Below are positions 27,534 through 36,431 of a stretch of DNA of 64,000 bases, piece by piece. The DNA is from an uncultured Chloroflexota bacterium. Lineage in GTDB: Bacteria; Chloroflexota; UBA11872; VXNJ01. Within the stretch, counting starts at the first letter, position 1. Each line of letters begins with the position of its first letter. The translations under genes and the position numbers were made by a program. The notes under the pieces are model-generated. The model ran no database searches. It was not told the origin of the DNA and saw only the letters and a list, made by a program, of their open reading frames with translations. The stretch spans positions 45,206-109,205 of the forward strand of contig CAJWLF010000002.1 of NCBI GenBank assembly GCA_913043205.1, read 5' to 3'.

Positions 27534-27773
27534 TCAAGAGCCAGAATTGCTTTCTATGTAATTTACGGCATCTCCAACACTTGCAATGTTTTGAGCATCC
27601 TCATCAGGAATCGAAATGTCATAGTGCTCTTCCAATTCCATTATGAGCTCAACCAAATCAAGAGAGTCAGCGTTGAGATCATCCTCAAATCGCGTCTCCA
27701 TCGTAATTTCTGACTTATCTACTCCTTTAAGAGTCTTCGAGATAACTTCTATGACATCTTCCAAAACAGCCAA
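27534..27773 (-). CDS. acpP: Acyl carrier protein
   Basis: Carries growing acyl chains on phosphopantetheine. The 79-residue acidic protein has the attachment site in [20 protein letters not shown] and the helical C-terminus [17 protein letters not shown]. It starts with ATG preceded by AAGGAG. It lies downstream of bioY, with a 96-base gap that holds TTGGTTACCAA (27818-27828), a small palindrome which could belong to its promoter. Confidence 0.97.
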   Translation of the reverse strand: MAVLEDVIEVISKTLKGVDKSEITMETRFEDDLNADSLDLVELIMELEEHYDISIPDEDAQNIASVGDAVNYIESNSGS

Positions 27774-27869
27774 AATGAATCTCCTTATTCCAAATCGCCA
27801 AATGGCAAATACTTGGCTTGGTTACCAATATTACGTTCAATCCTCATAATCAGGAAACAAGTGTATTCC

Positions 27870-28553
27870 TCATCGTTGGTGATACTCTTTACGATTTCCT
27901 ACAATAGCCCAAGCTGAAGGGGCCACAGTTGAGGCTAACACTACCTTAAAAAGATCGCCTGGTATAAATGGCTTCAACCCGGCCTCAACAGCTTTGGTAA
28001 TTACGTCAGTCCCGAGCAAAGCCAAATTGCCATCACTTAAAACCACACTTACAAACTCCAGTACGTCCCCAGAAATCTCCACTCCAGCTGCAGGCAAAGC
28101 CATGGCCAGAGCTAGCCAAGGAACCCCAAACACATATATGCAAACATTACCAATTAGCATCGCCCCTATGGACAAAATATAACTTTTGTACCATCCACGC
28201 TCAGACAAAAACCCAGTTACAAAAGCTGCAGGAACAAAACCGATCAAATAACCGTAAGTAAATATTCCTCCAGAACCGGCAAAAACAGGAAGACCGACCA
28301 TTCCTTCCCCTAAATAAACAATGATGGCAAGCGCACCTCGACGACTTCCCAAAATTGAACCAGTAAGCAGAACAGCCAATGTTTGGCCCGTTATAGGAAC
28401 CGGTGTAAACCATAGCGGAATACTTATCTTTGCACTGGCAGCAATAAAACCAGTAAATGCAATGATCAGCAAAGCATCTCTGACAAGCCCTTCTTTGGGA
28501 ATCACATGATCTGCAATCACCGTATGACGTTGTCGTATTTGTTGTGCGTGCAC
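27870..28553 (-). CDS. bioY: Biotin transporter BioY (ECF S component)
   Basis: Substrate-binding membrane component of the biotin uptake system. The 227 residues have about six membrane helices and the family motif ISIPLWFTPVPITGQTLAVLLTGSILGSRRGALAIIVYLGEGMVGLPVFAGSGG. BioY works with the ECF energy module (EcfA/A'/T), which is not in this window, or alone at low rate. The position immediately downstream of accB, the biotin-bearing subunit, suggests coordinate supply of cofactor and acceptor. No bio synthesis gene is present here. Confidence 0.95.
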   Translation of the reverse strand: MHAQQIRQRHTVIADHVIPKEGLVRDALLIIAFTGFIAASAKISIPLWFTPVPITGQTLAVLLTGSILGSRRGALAIIVYLGEGMVGLPVFAGSGGIFTYGYLIGFVPAAFVTGFLSERGWYKSYILSIGAMLIGNVCIYVFGVPWLALAMALPAAGVEISGDVLEFVSVVLSDGNLALLGTDVITKAVEAGLKPFIPGDLFKVVLASTVAPSAWAIVGNRKEYHQR

Positions 28554-28581
28554 TTATCTAACTCCAATAATCCTGCTTAGT

Positions 28582-29031
28582 TTATCGTCCATTATGTTGC
28601 TCATTACCGTGTGGTCGCAACTTCAATATGGACATTCCAGCTCTAACATCGGTCGAATCTTCCACAAGAATCTCTTGGATTACTCCACCTTTATCAGAAA
28701 CGACCTCATTAAATATCTTCATTGCTTCAACTAGTCCTATTACTTGCCCTACAGTGATCTCATCTCCAACATCAACAAACGGGGGATCTCCAGGGGTTGA
28801 GGATCGGTAGAATACTCCGGTGATAGGGGATTCAACCTCTATCGTCCCTTTTGCCAAATCGGGACTGATCTTTACTGTATTAACACCTGATCCTTCGTCC
28901 TTATTCTCCACACTAGAATCAAAACGATTGATCTTTATTTCCACCTCTTCGTGCTGAACCTCAACACCTACCACCGACGTACCCTTAATACGCAGTAGTA
29001 AATCCGTCAGCAAGTCTGATATTTCAGTCAA
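28582..29031 (-). CDS. accB: Biotin carboxyl carrier protein of acetyl-CoA carboxylase
   Basis: Carries CO2 on biotin for malonyl-CoA formation. The 149 residues have a poorly conserved N-terminal part and a C-terminal biotinyl domain: SPITGVFYRSSTPGDPPFVDVGDEI, then the biotinylation site VEAMKIFNEV. The site reads AMKI rather than the usual AMKM. The TTG start overlaps the fabF stop (TTGA), so translation is coupled. accC, encoding the biotin carboxylase, is 7 kb away in a second cluster; accA and accD are not in the window. Confidence 0.93.
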   Translation of the reverse strand: MTEISDLLTDLLLRIKGTSVVGVEVQHEEVEIKINRFDSSVENKDEGSGVNTVKISPDLAKGTIEVESPITGVFYRSSTPGDPPFVDVGDEITVGQVIGLVEAMKIFNEVVSDKGGVIQEILVEDSTDVRAGMSILKLRPHGNEQHNGR

Positions 29032-30263
29032 TTTCTTGCAAAAATGAGAGCGGCATTTTGCCCGCCAAATCCGAAGCTATTGCTTAGAGCCACATTAACC
29101 TCAGTAGATCGAGCTTCATTGGGAACCACATCTAGATCACAAGCCGGGTCAGGATTCTCATAGTTAATGGTAGGTGGTATAGCTCCTTTGCACAAAGTGA
29201 GAATTGAAACAATAGCCTCTACCGCCCCTGCTGCCCCGATCAAATGGCCCATCACTGATTTTGTTGCGCTCACAGGCATATTATCAGTATGTTGTCCGAA
29301 CACCGCTCTAATAGCAGCCGCCTCAGCCGCATCCCCTACTGGTGTGGATGTAGCATGAGCATTTAGATAATCAATATCGCTGGGATCAATTTTTGCACTA
29401 TCTATCGCACGTGACATCGCTAGAGCAGCACCGGCTCCATCATCAGGCGGTTGAGTCATATGAAAGGCATCGGAGCTGGCCCCATAACCAACCAAAACTG
29501 CATGGATTTCTGCTCCTCGTGCCTTTGCATGTTCCATATCTTCCAAAACCAATATACCCGCGCCTTCAGCAGAAACAAACCCATCACGATCGGCATCGAA
29601 AGGCCTAGACGCTTGCTGTGGCTTATCATTGAATTGCGTGCTCATCGCACGACCTTGTGTGAAACCGGCTAACGCTATTGGGGTGATAGCAGCCTCAGAA
29701 CCACCAGCAAGCATCACACTAGCGTCCCCTCGATTGATGACAGCGGCCGCCTCTCCAATAGAATGAGCTCCCGAAGCACACGCCGACACATGGGCCATAC
29801 TAGGACCGGTCAGACCCAAGTCGATCGCTACTTGCCCTGCAGACATATTGGGAATCATCATGGGTATGAGAAACGGAGAGACCCTTTTGTTTCCTTTTTC
29901 TTCCAAAACCTTTGTTTGTTCAGACAGAGTAGTTAGCCCGCCAATGCCACTCCCTATGTAAACCCCAGTATTTGCTGTAACGGAATCCCCAGCATTCAAA
30001 CCTGAATGACTGAAGGCTTGACGGGCTGCATACATAGCAAATTGCACGAACCGATCGAGTCTTCTAGTGGCCCGTTCCCCAAAAATTTCGTCCGCATCAA
30101 AATTGTTGATCTGAGCGGCTAACTGGCAGGGAAATTCACTGGGATCGAAATGGTCAATCCGGTCTACGCCACTATTGCCCTCAATTAGATTAGCCCACAT
30201 TACATCAGGGGTCAGCCCGACAGGACTGGCTACCCCAACTCCGGTTATTGCTATAGGGTTCAA
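29028..30263 (-). CDS. fabF: 3-oxoacyl-ACP synthase II
   Basis: Condensing enzyme that elongates acyl-ACP with malonyl-ACP. The 411 residues contain the Cys-His-His triad: VSACASGAHSIGEA, NAHATSTPVGD and KSVMGHLIGAAGAVEA, and end with the family tail NSFGFGGQNAALIF. First gene of a minus-strand run fabF-accB-bioY-acpP. It is divergent from fabH, with 223 bases between, containing a long palindrome that may be a shared operator. Confidence 0.97.
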   Translation of the reverse strand: MNPIAITGVGVASPVGLTPDVMWANLIEGNSGVDRIDHFDPSEFPCQLAAQINNFDADEIFGERATRRLDRFVQFAMYAARQAFSHSGLNAGDSVTANTGVYIGSGIGGLTTLSEQTKVLEEKGNKRVSPFLIPMMIPNMSAGQVAIDLGLTGPSMAHVSACASGAHSIGEAAAVINRGDASVMLAGGSEAAITPIALAGFTQGRAMSTQFNDKPQQASRPFDADRDGFVSAEGAGILVLEDMEHAKARGAEIHAVLVGYGASSDAFHMTQPPDDGAGAALAMSRAIDSAKIDPSDIDYLNAHATSTPVGDAAEAAAIRAVFGQHTDNMPVSATKSVMGHLIGAAGAVEAIVSILTLCKGAIPPTINYENPDPACDLDVVPNEARSTEVNVALSNSFGFGGQNAALIFARN

Positions 30264-30311
30264 TTAAATAAGACCACCTAGATTTACGAATTAGACATAC
30301 CACATCCAGCA

Positions 30312-30329
30312 GGAAACCAATTGGGTTCC
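30312..30329. promoter_or_regulatory. Palindrome in the fabF/fabH divergent region
   Basis: GGAAACCAATTGGGTTCC pairs at eight of nine positions around the CAATTG centre. It lies 49 bases upstream of the fabF start and 158 bases upstream of fabH, the place expected for an operator controlling both. It does not match the FapR consensus. A related ACCAA/TTGG element, TTGGTTACCAA, occurs ahead of acpP. An operator function is inferred from position and symmetry only. Confidence 0.4.
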
Positions 30330-30486
30330 CTTTGGATTTGTTCAACATGCAGATTATAACAACGGTTAGTACATGCGTAAGCTGATACTACCGTTTAATT
30401 AACAAGCGACATGTAAACTTAATAGAACGATACGGGATATCTTCGTTGTATATTAACTGCGAACCAAGGATTGAAGGGCAACACAG

Positions 30487-31455
30487 TTGAGCGATGGGCA
30501 ACAGACACATGTGATCGGATGGGGTATTGGCCTGCCCACCCAAATATTGACCAACGAAAAACTAGAATCCATTGTTGACACCTCCAGTCACTGGATTCAA
30601 AGTCGAACCGGTATAGTAGAACGTCGCATTGCCTCAACAGATGAATCTACCTATTCGTTAGGTCTAACCGCTGCCAAACAGGCTCTCCATGAAGCCGGAA
30701 TGCTTGCAAGTGATGTTGAAATGATCGTCGTAGCCACCAGCACAGGAGAGTACGGCTTCCCAGCAGTCGCCAACCAGATTCAACACGGTATAGAAGCAGA
30801 CCACGCAGCAGCCTTCGATATAAATACTGCCTGTACAGGATTCGTTTCTGCAATTTCTGTAGCCGACTCTTTGATCAGAAGCGGCCAGCACAACAATGTA
30901 CTAGTAGTGGGATCAGAAACCATGTCTCGCATAGTCGATTGGACGGACAGATCTACATGTGTTCTCTTTGGTGACGGAGCCGGAGCTCTACTGTTACAAG
31001 GATCCCGTAAGCAGGGTGGCATATTGAGCTCAGTCCAGTGGTCCGACGGATCTGGCGCGCCATACTTATATGTCGAAAACATTAATCATGATGTTGATAG
31101 AAGAAACTTTATCAAAATGGATGGTAGAGAGGTATTTAAATTCGCTGTCCGAGCAATGACCGAGGCGACAATAAAATCCGCAACTTTGGCAGGTATCTCG
31201 ATCCCTGAAATCGATCTCGTAATTCCCCACCAGGCCAACATCAGAATTATCGAGGCCGCAGCAAGGGCGCTAGATATGCCTTTGGATCGCTTCGTGACTA
31301 ATGTTGATAAGTATGGAAACACCTCAGCCGCATCAGTTCCTATAGCTCTCTATGAGGCCATCATAGATGGGCGGATTCAATCTGGGATGAAGCTAATACT
31401 AGTAGCCTTTGGAGCTGGTTTATCAGCCGGTGGGGTAGCAATAGAGTGGGCCTAA
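30487..31455 (+). CDS. fabH: 3-oxoacyl-ACP synthase III
   Basis: Starts fatty acid synthesis by condensing an acyl-CoA with malonyl-ACP. The 322 residues contain the catalytic Cys (FDINTACTGFVSAI), His (VIPHQANIRIIEAAA) and Asn (DKYGNTSAASVPIAL), and end LVAFGAGLSAGGVAIEW. The start is TTG at 30487, preceded by GAAGGG, and fits the family N-terminus (THVIGWGIGLP). It is divergent from fabF and convergent with rsmG. Confidence 0.96.
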   Translation: MSDGQQTHVIGWGIGLPTQILTNEKLESIVDTSSHWIQSRTGIVERRIASTDESTYSLGLTAAKQALHEAGMLASDVEMIVVATSTGEYGFPAVANQIQHGIEADHAAAFDINTACTGFVSAISVADSLIRSGQHNNVLVVGSETMSRIVDWTDRSTCVLFGDGAGALLLQGSRKQGGILSSVQWSDGSGAPYLYVENINHDVDRRNFIKMDGREVFKFAVRAMTEATIKSATLAGISIPEIDLVIPHQANIRIIEAAARALDMPLDRFVTNVDKYGNTSAASVPIALYEAIIDGRIQSGMKLILVAFGAGLSAGGVAIEWA

Positions 31456-31605
31456 ATGGGAACCCTTGCAAGTTTGGATTGTTTAAATTAATTAGTTAGT
31501 AAAAATACGCACTTAATTTAGTGAGGCAAATACAGTTACACACATGTTTTCCACAGGCTACTATCATCGAAAATACATCACTTAATTTTAGATAGTTGCC
31601 AACAA
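31456..31605. other. AT-rich gap with direct repeats and a DnaA-box-like site
   Basis: This convergent gap between fabH and rsmG contains an imperfect direct repeat of about 20 bases, AAAATACGCACTTAATTTAG near 31502-31521 and AAAATACATCACTTAATTTTAG near 31570-31591. Between the copies lies TTTTCCACA (31547-31555), one mismatch from the DnaA box TTATCCACA. No GC-rich hairpin with T-run is seen. A single box is far from a proven origin, though rsmG (gidB) is often an origin neighbour. Confidence 0.35.
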
Positions 31606-32316
31606 TCAAGTAGCGTCCACATTTAGCGGGCGCCTAGCTGGTACTCCCACGCGTCGTGGATATCTTTCAGGCGTGGCAGATAGTTTATCTATTACGACTA
31701 GACACCTTATTAATTTCATCTTTGGGATTTCGTAGGATTCAAACCCGAGTAATTCTCCCCCGAGTTCTGCCATGATCGGCAAAGCAGCCATCACGTCAGC
31801 TTTCTGGGCAATTGTTTTGTAGAAAGCAACACGCCCCCCAATTCTGCAAAATGGAAGAGTCAATTCTATTTCTACCGAAACCTTGCTAACCGCACGAGCC
31901 AACACAACGTCAAACGCTTCACGCATCCCTTCCTTTCTAGCGGCCTCTTCTGCCCTAACCTGGATAATCTTTACATTATCCAACTGCAACCGCTCCACCA
32001 CTTCTTCCAAGAACCGAATACGTTTCCCGACAGAATCTAGTAGTGTAAATGATAATTTTGGGTGCGCTATGGCTAAAGGTATCCCTGGTAAGCCAGCCCC
32101 AGAGCCTATATCAATCACTCTGGATCGTTCATCAAAATGTGACAGAAAATCCACAGCCGCTAATGAATCCTTTATATGAACCTCATCAATACTAGAAACC
32201 GTTTTGGAAGCAATTAGGCCCCTAGGGGCTGCTATCTTTATTAGCAGTTGTGAAAACGCATCCATGCGTTCACGGGCGTTCACGTCTAAAATTGTAGTCA
32301 AAACAGCAAGCCGCAA
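31606..32316 (-). CDS. rsmG: 16S rRNA (guanine-527-N7) methyltransferase RsmG
   Basis: Methylates G527 of 16S rRNA using SAM. The 236 residues contain the SAM site VIDIGSGAGLPGIPLAI and the following strand FTLLDSVGKRIRFLEEVVERL, then DVVLARAVSKV, all typical of RsmG/GidB. The Pro/Arg-rich tail (TPERYPRRVGVPARRPL) resembles that of Gram-positive and Chloroflexi homologues. It is divergent from the HIT gene with only 38 bases between the starts. Confidence 0.94.
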   Translation of the reverse strand: MRLAVLTTILDVNARERMDAFSQLLIKIAAPRGLIASKTVSSIDEVHIKDSLAAVDFLSHFDERSRVIDIGSGAGLPGIPLAIAHPKLSFTLLDSVGKRIRFLEEVVERLQLDNVKIIQVRAEEAARKEGMREAFDVVLARAVSKVSVEIELTLPFCRIGGRVAFYKTIAQKADVMAALPIMAELGGELLGFESYEIPKMKLIRCLVVIDKLSATPERYPRRVGVPARRPLNVDAT

Positions 32317-32354
32317 TTGGGTTTACAGGTAAAGAATCCTAGACTGGAAAACAA

Positions 32355-32846
32355 ATGAAACTTAAACGCCTTTGGAGTCCATGGCGCATGGCATACATCG
32401 AGAGAAAGACTGGCAACAAATGTCCTTTTTGCAACAATTCCGATCATAATAAAAAGTCTTCTGACCTCACTGTAATTCGAGGACAACACGCATATGTACT
32501 CATGAACCTTTACCCTTATAACGGCGGCCACTTACTTGTCTTGCCATATAGGCACATAAAAGACATATCAGAAGTCAGCAAGCACGAGTTTGCAGAAATC
32601 ACCAAATTCCTCCAACAAGGAGTTGCCGCCTTGAAGCATGCTTTGAATGCAGATGGCTTCAATATAGGGAGCAATCTTGGATCGGTGGCAGGAGCTGGCA
32701 TCCCTGATCACATTCATTTCCATATTGTGCCTCGTTGGAAAGGGGATACAAACTTCATGCCTGTGGTAGGCGAAACTAAAGTCATGCCAGAATCCTTAGA
32801 TGATACAAAAGCGCGCCTGATTGAGTGTTGGCCACAAGAGAACTGA
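32355..32846 (+). CDS. HIT family nucleotide hydrolase/transferase
   Basis: The 163-residue protein starts MKLKRLWSPWRMAYIERKTGNKCPFC, an N-terminus typical of the Ap4A phosphorylase-like branch, and has the histidine triad HIHFHIVPRW after GAGIPDH. The CPFC and downstream His could bind a metal. HIT proteins hydrolyse dinucleoside polyphosphates or adenylated metabolites; the exact substrate is unclear. Its stop abuts the 3' end of the convergent lepB. Confidence 0.9.
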   Translation: MKLKRLWSPWRMAYIERKTGNKCPFCNNSDHNKKSSDLTVIRGQHAYVLMNLYPYNGGHLLVLPYRHIKDISEVSKHEFAEITKFLQQGVAALKHALNADGFNIGSNLGSVAGAGIPDHIHFHIVPRWKGDTNFMPVVGETKVMPESLDDTKARLIECWPQEN

Positions 32847-33452
32847 TCACCTTATTAAAATAGGTAGCGGTTCTCGTTCAGGCACCGTTGTTGGGAAAAC
32901 AGAAATTTCGGATAATGGCCAGTAGACAGCCCATACTTTGCCAACAATAGCACCGGACGGGACGGCACCAAACCGTCGGGAATCCTCACTTTCAATCCGA
33001 TTATCTCCAAGCACAAAATAATTGCCATCCGGAATGTCAACAGATGCCATAGATTGACTCCCAATCGCCTGAATATATTCAGACTCATCATATCCAATTC
33101 CATTTAAATGAATTTTTCCATTGATAATCTCTACAGTCTCCCCGGGCATTCCAATAATTCTTTTCACCAAATCCTGCTCAGGGTTACCAGGTCTGCTGAT
33201 CACAACTACATCTCCTCGCCTAGGAGAACCTGTTAGATAGGCGAATTTGCTAACCAATACGAGTTCATCAGATTGCAATCCAGGATGCATACTTCTGCCT
33301 TCAACCCGAAAGTTCTGTATGAACAATCTGGAAGCAAAAAATATGAAGGCAGCAAGTAGAAGTGTTTCAATAATTTCTAGCCCTGCGAGGCGCCCACGTG
33401 ACCACAATTTATCCATATAACACCTCGGCCGGCTCGATATTGTTAGTCGCAC
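32847..33452 (-). CDS. lepB: Signal peptidase I
   Basis: Membrane serine protease that removes signal peptides from Sec and Tat substrates. After one N-terminal membrane helix (about residues 25-45) come the catalytic Ser in GRSMHPGLQ and the Lys in DLVKRIIGMPGE; box E is GDNRIESEDSRRFGAV. The 201-residue length is usual for the short Gram-positive type. The start may instead be the inner ATG at MDKLWSR. Next to lspA and tatC, so three export-related genes are within 3 kb. Confidence 0.95.
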   Translation of the reverse strand: MRLTISSRPRCYMDKLWSRGRLAGLEIIETLLLAAFIFFASRLFIQNFRVEGRSMHPGLQSDELVLVSKFAYLTGSPRRGDVVVISRPGNPEQDLVKRIIGMPGETVEIINGKIHLNGIGYDESEYIQAIGSQSMASVDIPDGNYFVLGDNRIESEDSRRFGAVPSGAIVGKVWAVYWPLSEISVFPTTVPEREPLPILIR

Positions 33453-33575
33453 CGTATACTATCAAATCAAAAATCGAAACAATCAACGATCAAATGGTAA
33501 CATCCTCTGAGCAGCGGATTTGCCCATTTTCGCCATATAGATGGGAATTAATTCTCCTAATGAATCAGGACATGG

Positions 33576-34100
33576 ATGACAATGCTTTCCATTAGCCCAC
33601 GATTAGTAACATCACTGCTCCCAAGCATTATTTCAGGATCAGTCGTAGTAATCCTGGATCAAATTATTAAACACTGGGTTGAGTCATTACTATCCACAGA
33701 GCCAGAGCCCTTCCTATGGATATTGAATCCATTTTTAAAGCTCCGGCTCGTTTATAATGACGGGTTGATATTCGGGATATTTAGTGATCTGGATCGACCG
33801 TGGATAATGACTATATTAGTTTTGGTCGCTATTTCAGTATTGTCACTTCTGTACACTCAACAACTAAATGCTCCTACAACCGCCACAAAATTGACTTTCG
33901 GGATAACATTAGGAGGAGCCTTAGGCAACCTCGTAGACAGATTGCGCTTGGGCTATGTAGTCGACTACATGGATTTAGGGTGGTGGCCAGTGTTCAATCT
34001 TGCTGATGCTGCAATCAATGTATCTATGGTCCTCTTCCTTTTCCTGTTGATGACAGGACGATTAGAAAAACCTTCAACAACACACCCTCCATCCGCATAA
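33576..34100 (+). CDS. lspA: Lipoprotein signal peptidase
   Basis: Aspartic membrane protease that cleaves prolipoprotein signal peptides. The 174 residues have four membrane helices; the first conserved region is VVVILDQIIKHWVE, the second RLVYNDGLIFGIF (family NxGxxFG), and the catalytic aspartates lie in VVDYMDLGWWPVFNLADAAINVS. rluD starts 3 bases after its stop, a pairing common in bacteria. Divergent from lepB. Confidence 0.94.
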   Translation: MTMLSISPRLVTSLLPSIISGSVVVILDQIIKHWVESLLSTEPEPFLWILNPFLKLRLVYNDGLIFGIFSDLDRPWIMTILVLVAISVLSLLYTQQLNAPTTATKLTFGITLGGALGNLVDRLRLGYVVDYMDLGWWPVFNLADAAINVSMVLFLFLLMTGRLEKPSTTHPPSA

Positions 34101-34103
34101 TTC

Positions 34104-35093
34104 ATGCCTTTCGATATATCAGACCATAAATTCGAAACGGTCAGATTGACAGTGCAACAGTCTGAAAATGGCTATCGTGCAGACCGTTTTTTGGCTAGTC
34201 GACTAAATCAATATAGCCGTGCTCAAATACAAAAATTAATCAAATCCAATTGTGTTTTGATAGACGGTAGCCCGATACGGCAATCGCAAAAACTAGAATC
34301 CGACTCAGTAATAGAATTACAACTTCATGAACAAAACGCGGCCCAGCTAGAACCCCTAGAACCCCAAGACTTGAATTTAAAAATACTACATTCAGACTCT
34401 GATATTGCAATTATTGATAAACGCCCATCTCTTGCCATACACCCTGGAGCAGGTCGAGATGACGGAACTTTGGTAAACGGCTTACTACACCTATTTCCTG
34501 AGATAAGGGACGTAGGAGGAAGCAAAAGACCCGGCATCGTACACAGGTTAGACATGGACACATCGGGTGTGCTGGTAATCGCCCGAACTCAGCGGGCATA
34601 TTTACATATGATTAGTCAATTTGAGAAACGCCGCGTAGAGAAAACATATTTGGCGCTAGTACATGGGATACCGAAACACCCTAAAGCAACCATAGAAGCC
34701 CCCATCGGCAGAAGTAAGAGGGATAGAAGACGTATGGCCATCGATGGAGTAGGCCAAGCAGCAATCACAAGGTATAAAACATTGTATTCTGGGAAAAACT
34801 CCACCTTATTACAATTAAGCCTAATTACAGGCCGAACACATCAAGCAAGAGTGCATCTTAGCGCAGTTGACTTACCAATCATGGGAGATCGTGACTACGG
34901 CGGGAATAACAGCAGAAATGACAACCCTTTACGTCAGATGCTTCATGCGTGGAAACTTGGCTTTGAGCTGCCGACTGGCAAGACCGTCAGTTGTATAGCT
35001 GGCATACCAGAAGATTTTGTGGCAGCTTGCACCCAATCCGGCATAATGCACAACAATCTCGAACCCTATCTAAAAGATGAGGTTATATTATAA
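34104..35093 (+). CDS. Large-subunit rRNA pseudouridine synthase (RluD/RluA family)
   Basis: Converts uridines of 23S rRNA to pseudouridine. The 329 residues have an N-terminal S4 RNA-binding domain (RADRFLASRLNQYSRAQIQKLIKSNCVLIDG) and the catalytic domain with the active Asp in IVHRLDMDTSGVLVIAR, plus ITGRTHQARVHLS. An RluD assignment is likely from the S4 domain and the lspA linkage, but the exact uridine position cannot be read from sequence. Confidence 0.9.
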   Translation: MPFDISDHKFETVRLTVQQSENGYRADRFLASRLNQYSRAQIQKLIKSNCVLIDGSPIRQSQKLESDSVIELQLHEQNAAQLEPLEPQDLNLKILHSDSDIAIIDKRPSLAIHPGAGRDDGTLVNGLLHLFPEIRDVGGSKRPGIVHRLDMDTSGVLVIARTQRAYLHMISQFEKRRVEKTYLALVHGIPKHPKATIEAPIGRSKRDRRRMAIDGVGQAAITRYKTLYSGKNSTLLQLSLITGRTHQARVHLSAVDLPIMGDRDYGGNNSRNDNPLRQMLHAWKLGFELPTGKTVSCIAGIPEDFVAACTQSGIMHNNLEPYLKDEVIL

Positions 35094-35159
35094 AAATAAT
35101 CCATAGTGAATTGCGCCCATGAATTTGCTCCGCATTAGTTACATCGCTGCGAACAAGAT

Positions 35160-35948
35160 CTATTCACTATCTGTCTGCTGAGACGCAGATTCATCAGTTT
35201 CATCATCTGGAACGGCTATACGGGCCAATAATACGCCCATCTCATATAACAGATACATCGGTATCGCCACGGACATCTGAGTGAATGGGTCCGGAGTCGG
35301 AGTGATTACCGCTGCCAGTATCACAATTACTACAATCGCATACCGCCTAAGTCCCTGAAGCGTACGCGACTTGATGATACGTAATTTGGCCAACAGGAAT
35401 ATCACAAACGGTGTTTCAAACACCAACCCCACAATCAGCAACATGCGAGAAACAAAATTCACATGGTTATCTATACTGAGTTGCGTCGGAATATCTTCAG
35501 GGCTAAATTGTGTGAGGAATCCTAATGTGAACCTAAGCACTACAAACCAACAGAACAATACGCCAAGAATAAACATAGCAGCAACGGCAGGAATTGACAC
35601 ATACAGCAACCGTCTCTCACTGGAGTAAAGCCCCGGAGAAACAAATGCAAGTATCTGATAAATAATTAGCGGACTTGCGATACCTAACCCACCGAAAATG
35701 CTCACTCTGACAAACGCAAAAAACGACTCTGTGGGGGCTATTTGCTGTAATTGAACATTGTCCGGTAGCGGCTGTTGCAGCAAATCAAATACGTGCTCAC
35801 GTACCGGCCAAAAGGCCATACTAGCTACAATCACTGCCAACACGGATATCGTGAGACGGGTACGGAACTCAACCAAATGCTCTCGAAGAGTCATCATCCC
35901 TTCATCATCTTGCTCCGGTGTTGGAGGAATCACTGGTGCATCAGCCAT
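35160..35948 (-). CDS. tatC: Sec-independent protein translocase TatC
   Basis: Core subunit of the twin-arginine translocase, which recognises RR signal peptides. The 262 residues have six membrane helices; the start has MTLREHLVEFRTRLTISVLA, and motifs FFAFVRVSIFGGLGIASPLIIYQILAFVSPGLYSSERR and LVFETPFVIFLLAKLRI match the family, with the late helix region AVITPTPDPFTQMSVAIPMYLLYEMGVL. tatA is not in the window. It overlaps nusB by 8 bases. Confidence 0.95.
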   Translation of the reverse strand: MADAPVIPPTPEQDDEGMMTLREHLVEFRTRLTISVLAVIVASMAFWPVREHVFDLLQQPLPDNVQLQQIAPTESFFAFVRVSIFGGLGIASPLIIYQILAFVSPGLYSSERRLLYVSIPAVAAMFILGVLFCWFVVLRFTLGFLTQFSPEDIPTQLSIDNHVNFVSRMLLIVGLVFETPFVIFLLAKLRIIKSRTLQGLRRYAIVVIVILAAVITPTPDPFTQMSVAIPMYLLYEMGVLLARIAVPDDETDESASQQTDSE

Positions 35949-36375
35949 CTGACACTGATCCTACAGTTGAATTAATGTTCTTGATAACAGTTCCTAGCAC
36001 CCCGTTCACAAAGGATTGTGAAGATTCAGATCCGTATAATTTTGCTATATCGACGGCTTCGTCTATTGCAATTGCTACAGGCACGCGTCCAGAAACAATC
36101 TCAGAAACTGCTAGCTGCATAATGGCCAAGTCAATCTTTGACATTTGGTCAAGAGGCCATTGAGGAGCCGCATCTGCGATTAATTCATTAACCACCTTCC
36201 GATGGCCCTCCACCGCGGCCAAAGATTCCCGAATAAAAGCCAAGTCCTCGTCAGAGACCACCACATCACTAAGACGATCCTTCATAAGTTGATGAGCATC
36301 TATCTCGACAAATAAAGCCTCATATATCAATCCAAACACGAAACGCCGAGATGAACGTCGCCCCTTGATTTTCAT
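35941..36375 (-). CDS. nusB: Transcription antitermination factor NusB
   Basis: RNA-binding protein of the rRNA antitermination complex. The 144 residues start with KGRRSSRRFVFGLIYEALF, carry SKIDLAIMQLAVSEIV in the middle and end in EAVDIAKLYGSESSQSFVNGVLGTVIKN, the usual NusB signature. It lies just upstream of tatC (8-base overlap) and downstream of accC on the minus strand. Confidence 0.93.
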   Translation of the reverse strand: MKIKGRRSSRRFVFGLIYEALFVEIDAHQLMKDRLSDVVVSDEDLAFIRESLAAVEGHRKVVNELIADAAPQWPLDQMSKIDLAIMQLAVSEIVSGRVPVAIAIDEAVDIAKLYGSESSQSFVNGVLGTVIKNINSTVGSVSDG

Positions 36376-36431
36376 AACGCTATTGAGAACCTCTACTATC
36401 TTCGTACCACGGACAAAAGGATAACACCGGT

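Noticed and set aside
31456-31605. Chromosomal replication origin
   Set aside because: Only one DnaA-box-like sequence with a mismatch, convergent flanking genes and no dnaA/dnaN/parAB nearby; kept only as a low-confidence feature.
35103-35170. 9-base inverted repeat ATAGTGAAT/ATTCACTAT between rluD and tatC
   Set aside because: The arms are 50 bases apart, and the right arm abuts the tatC stop; no T-run, so it is not a credible terminator.
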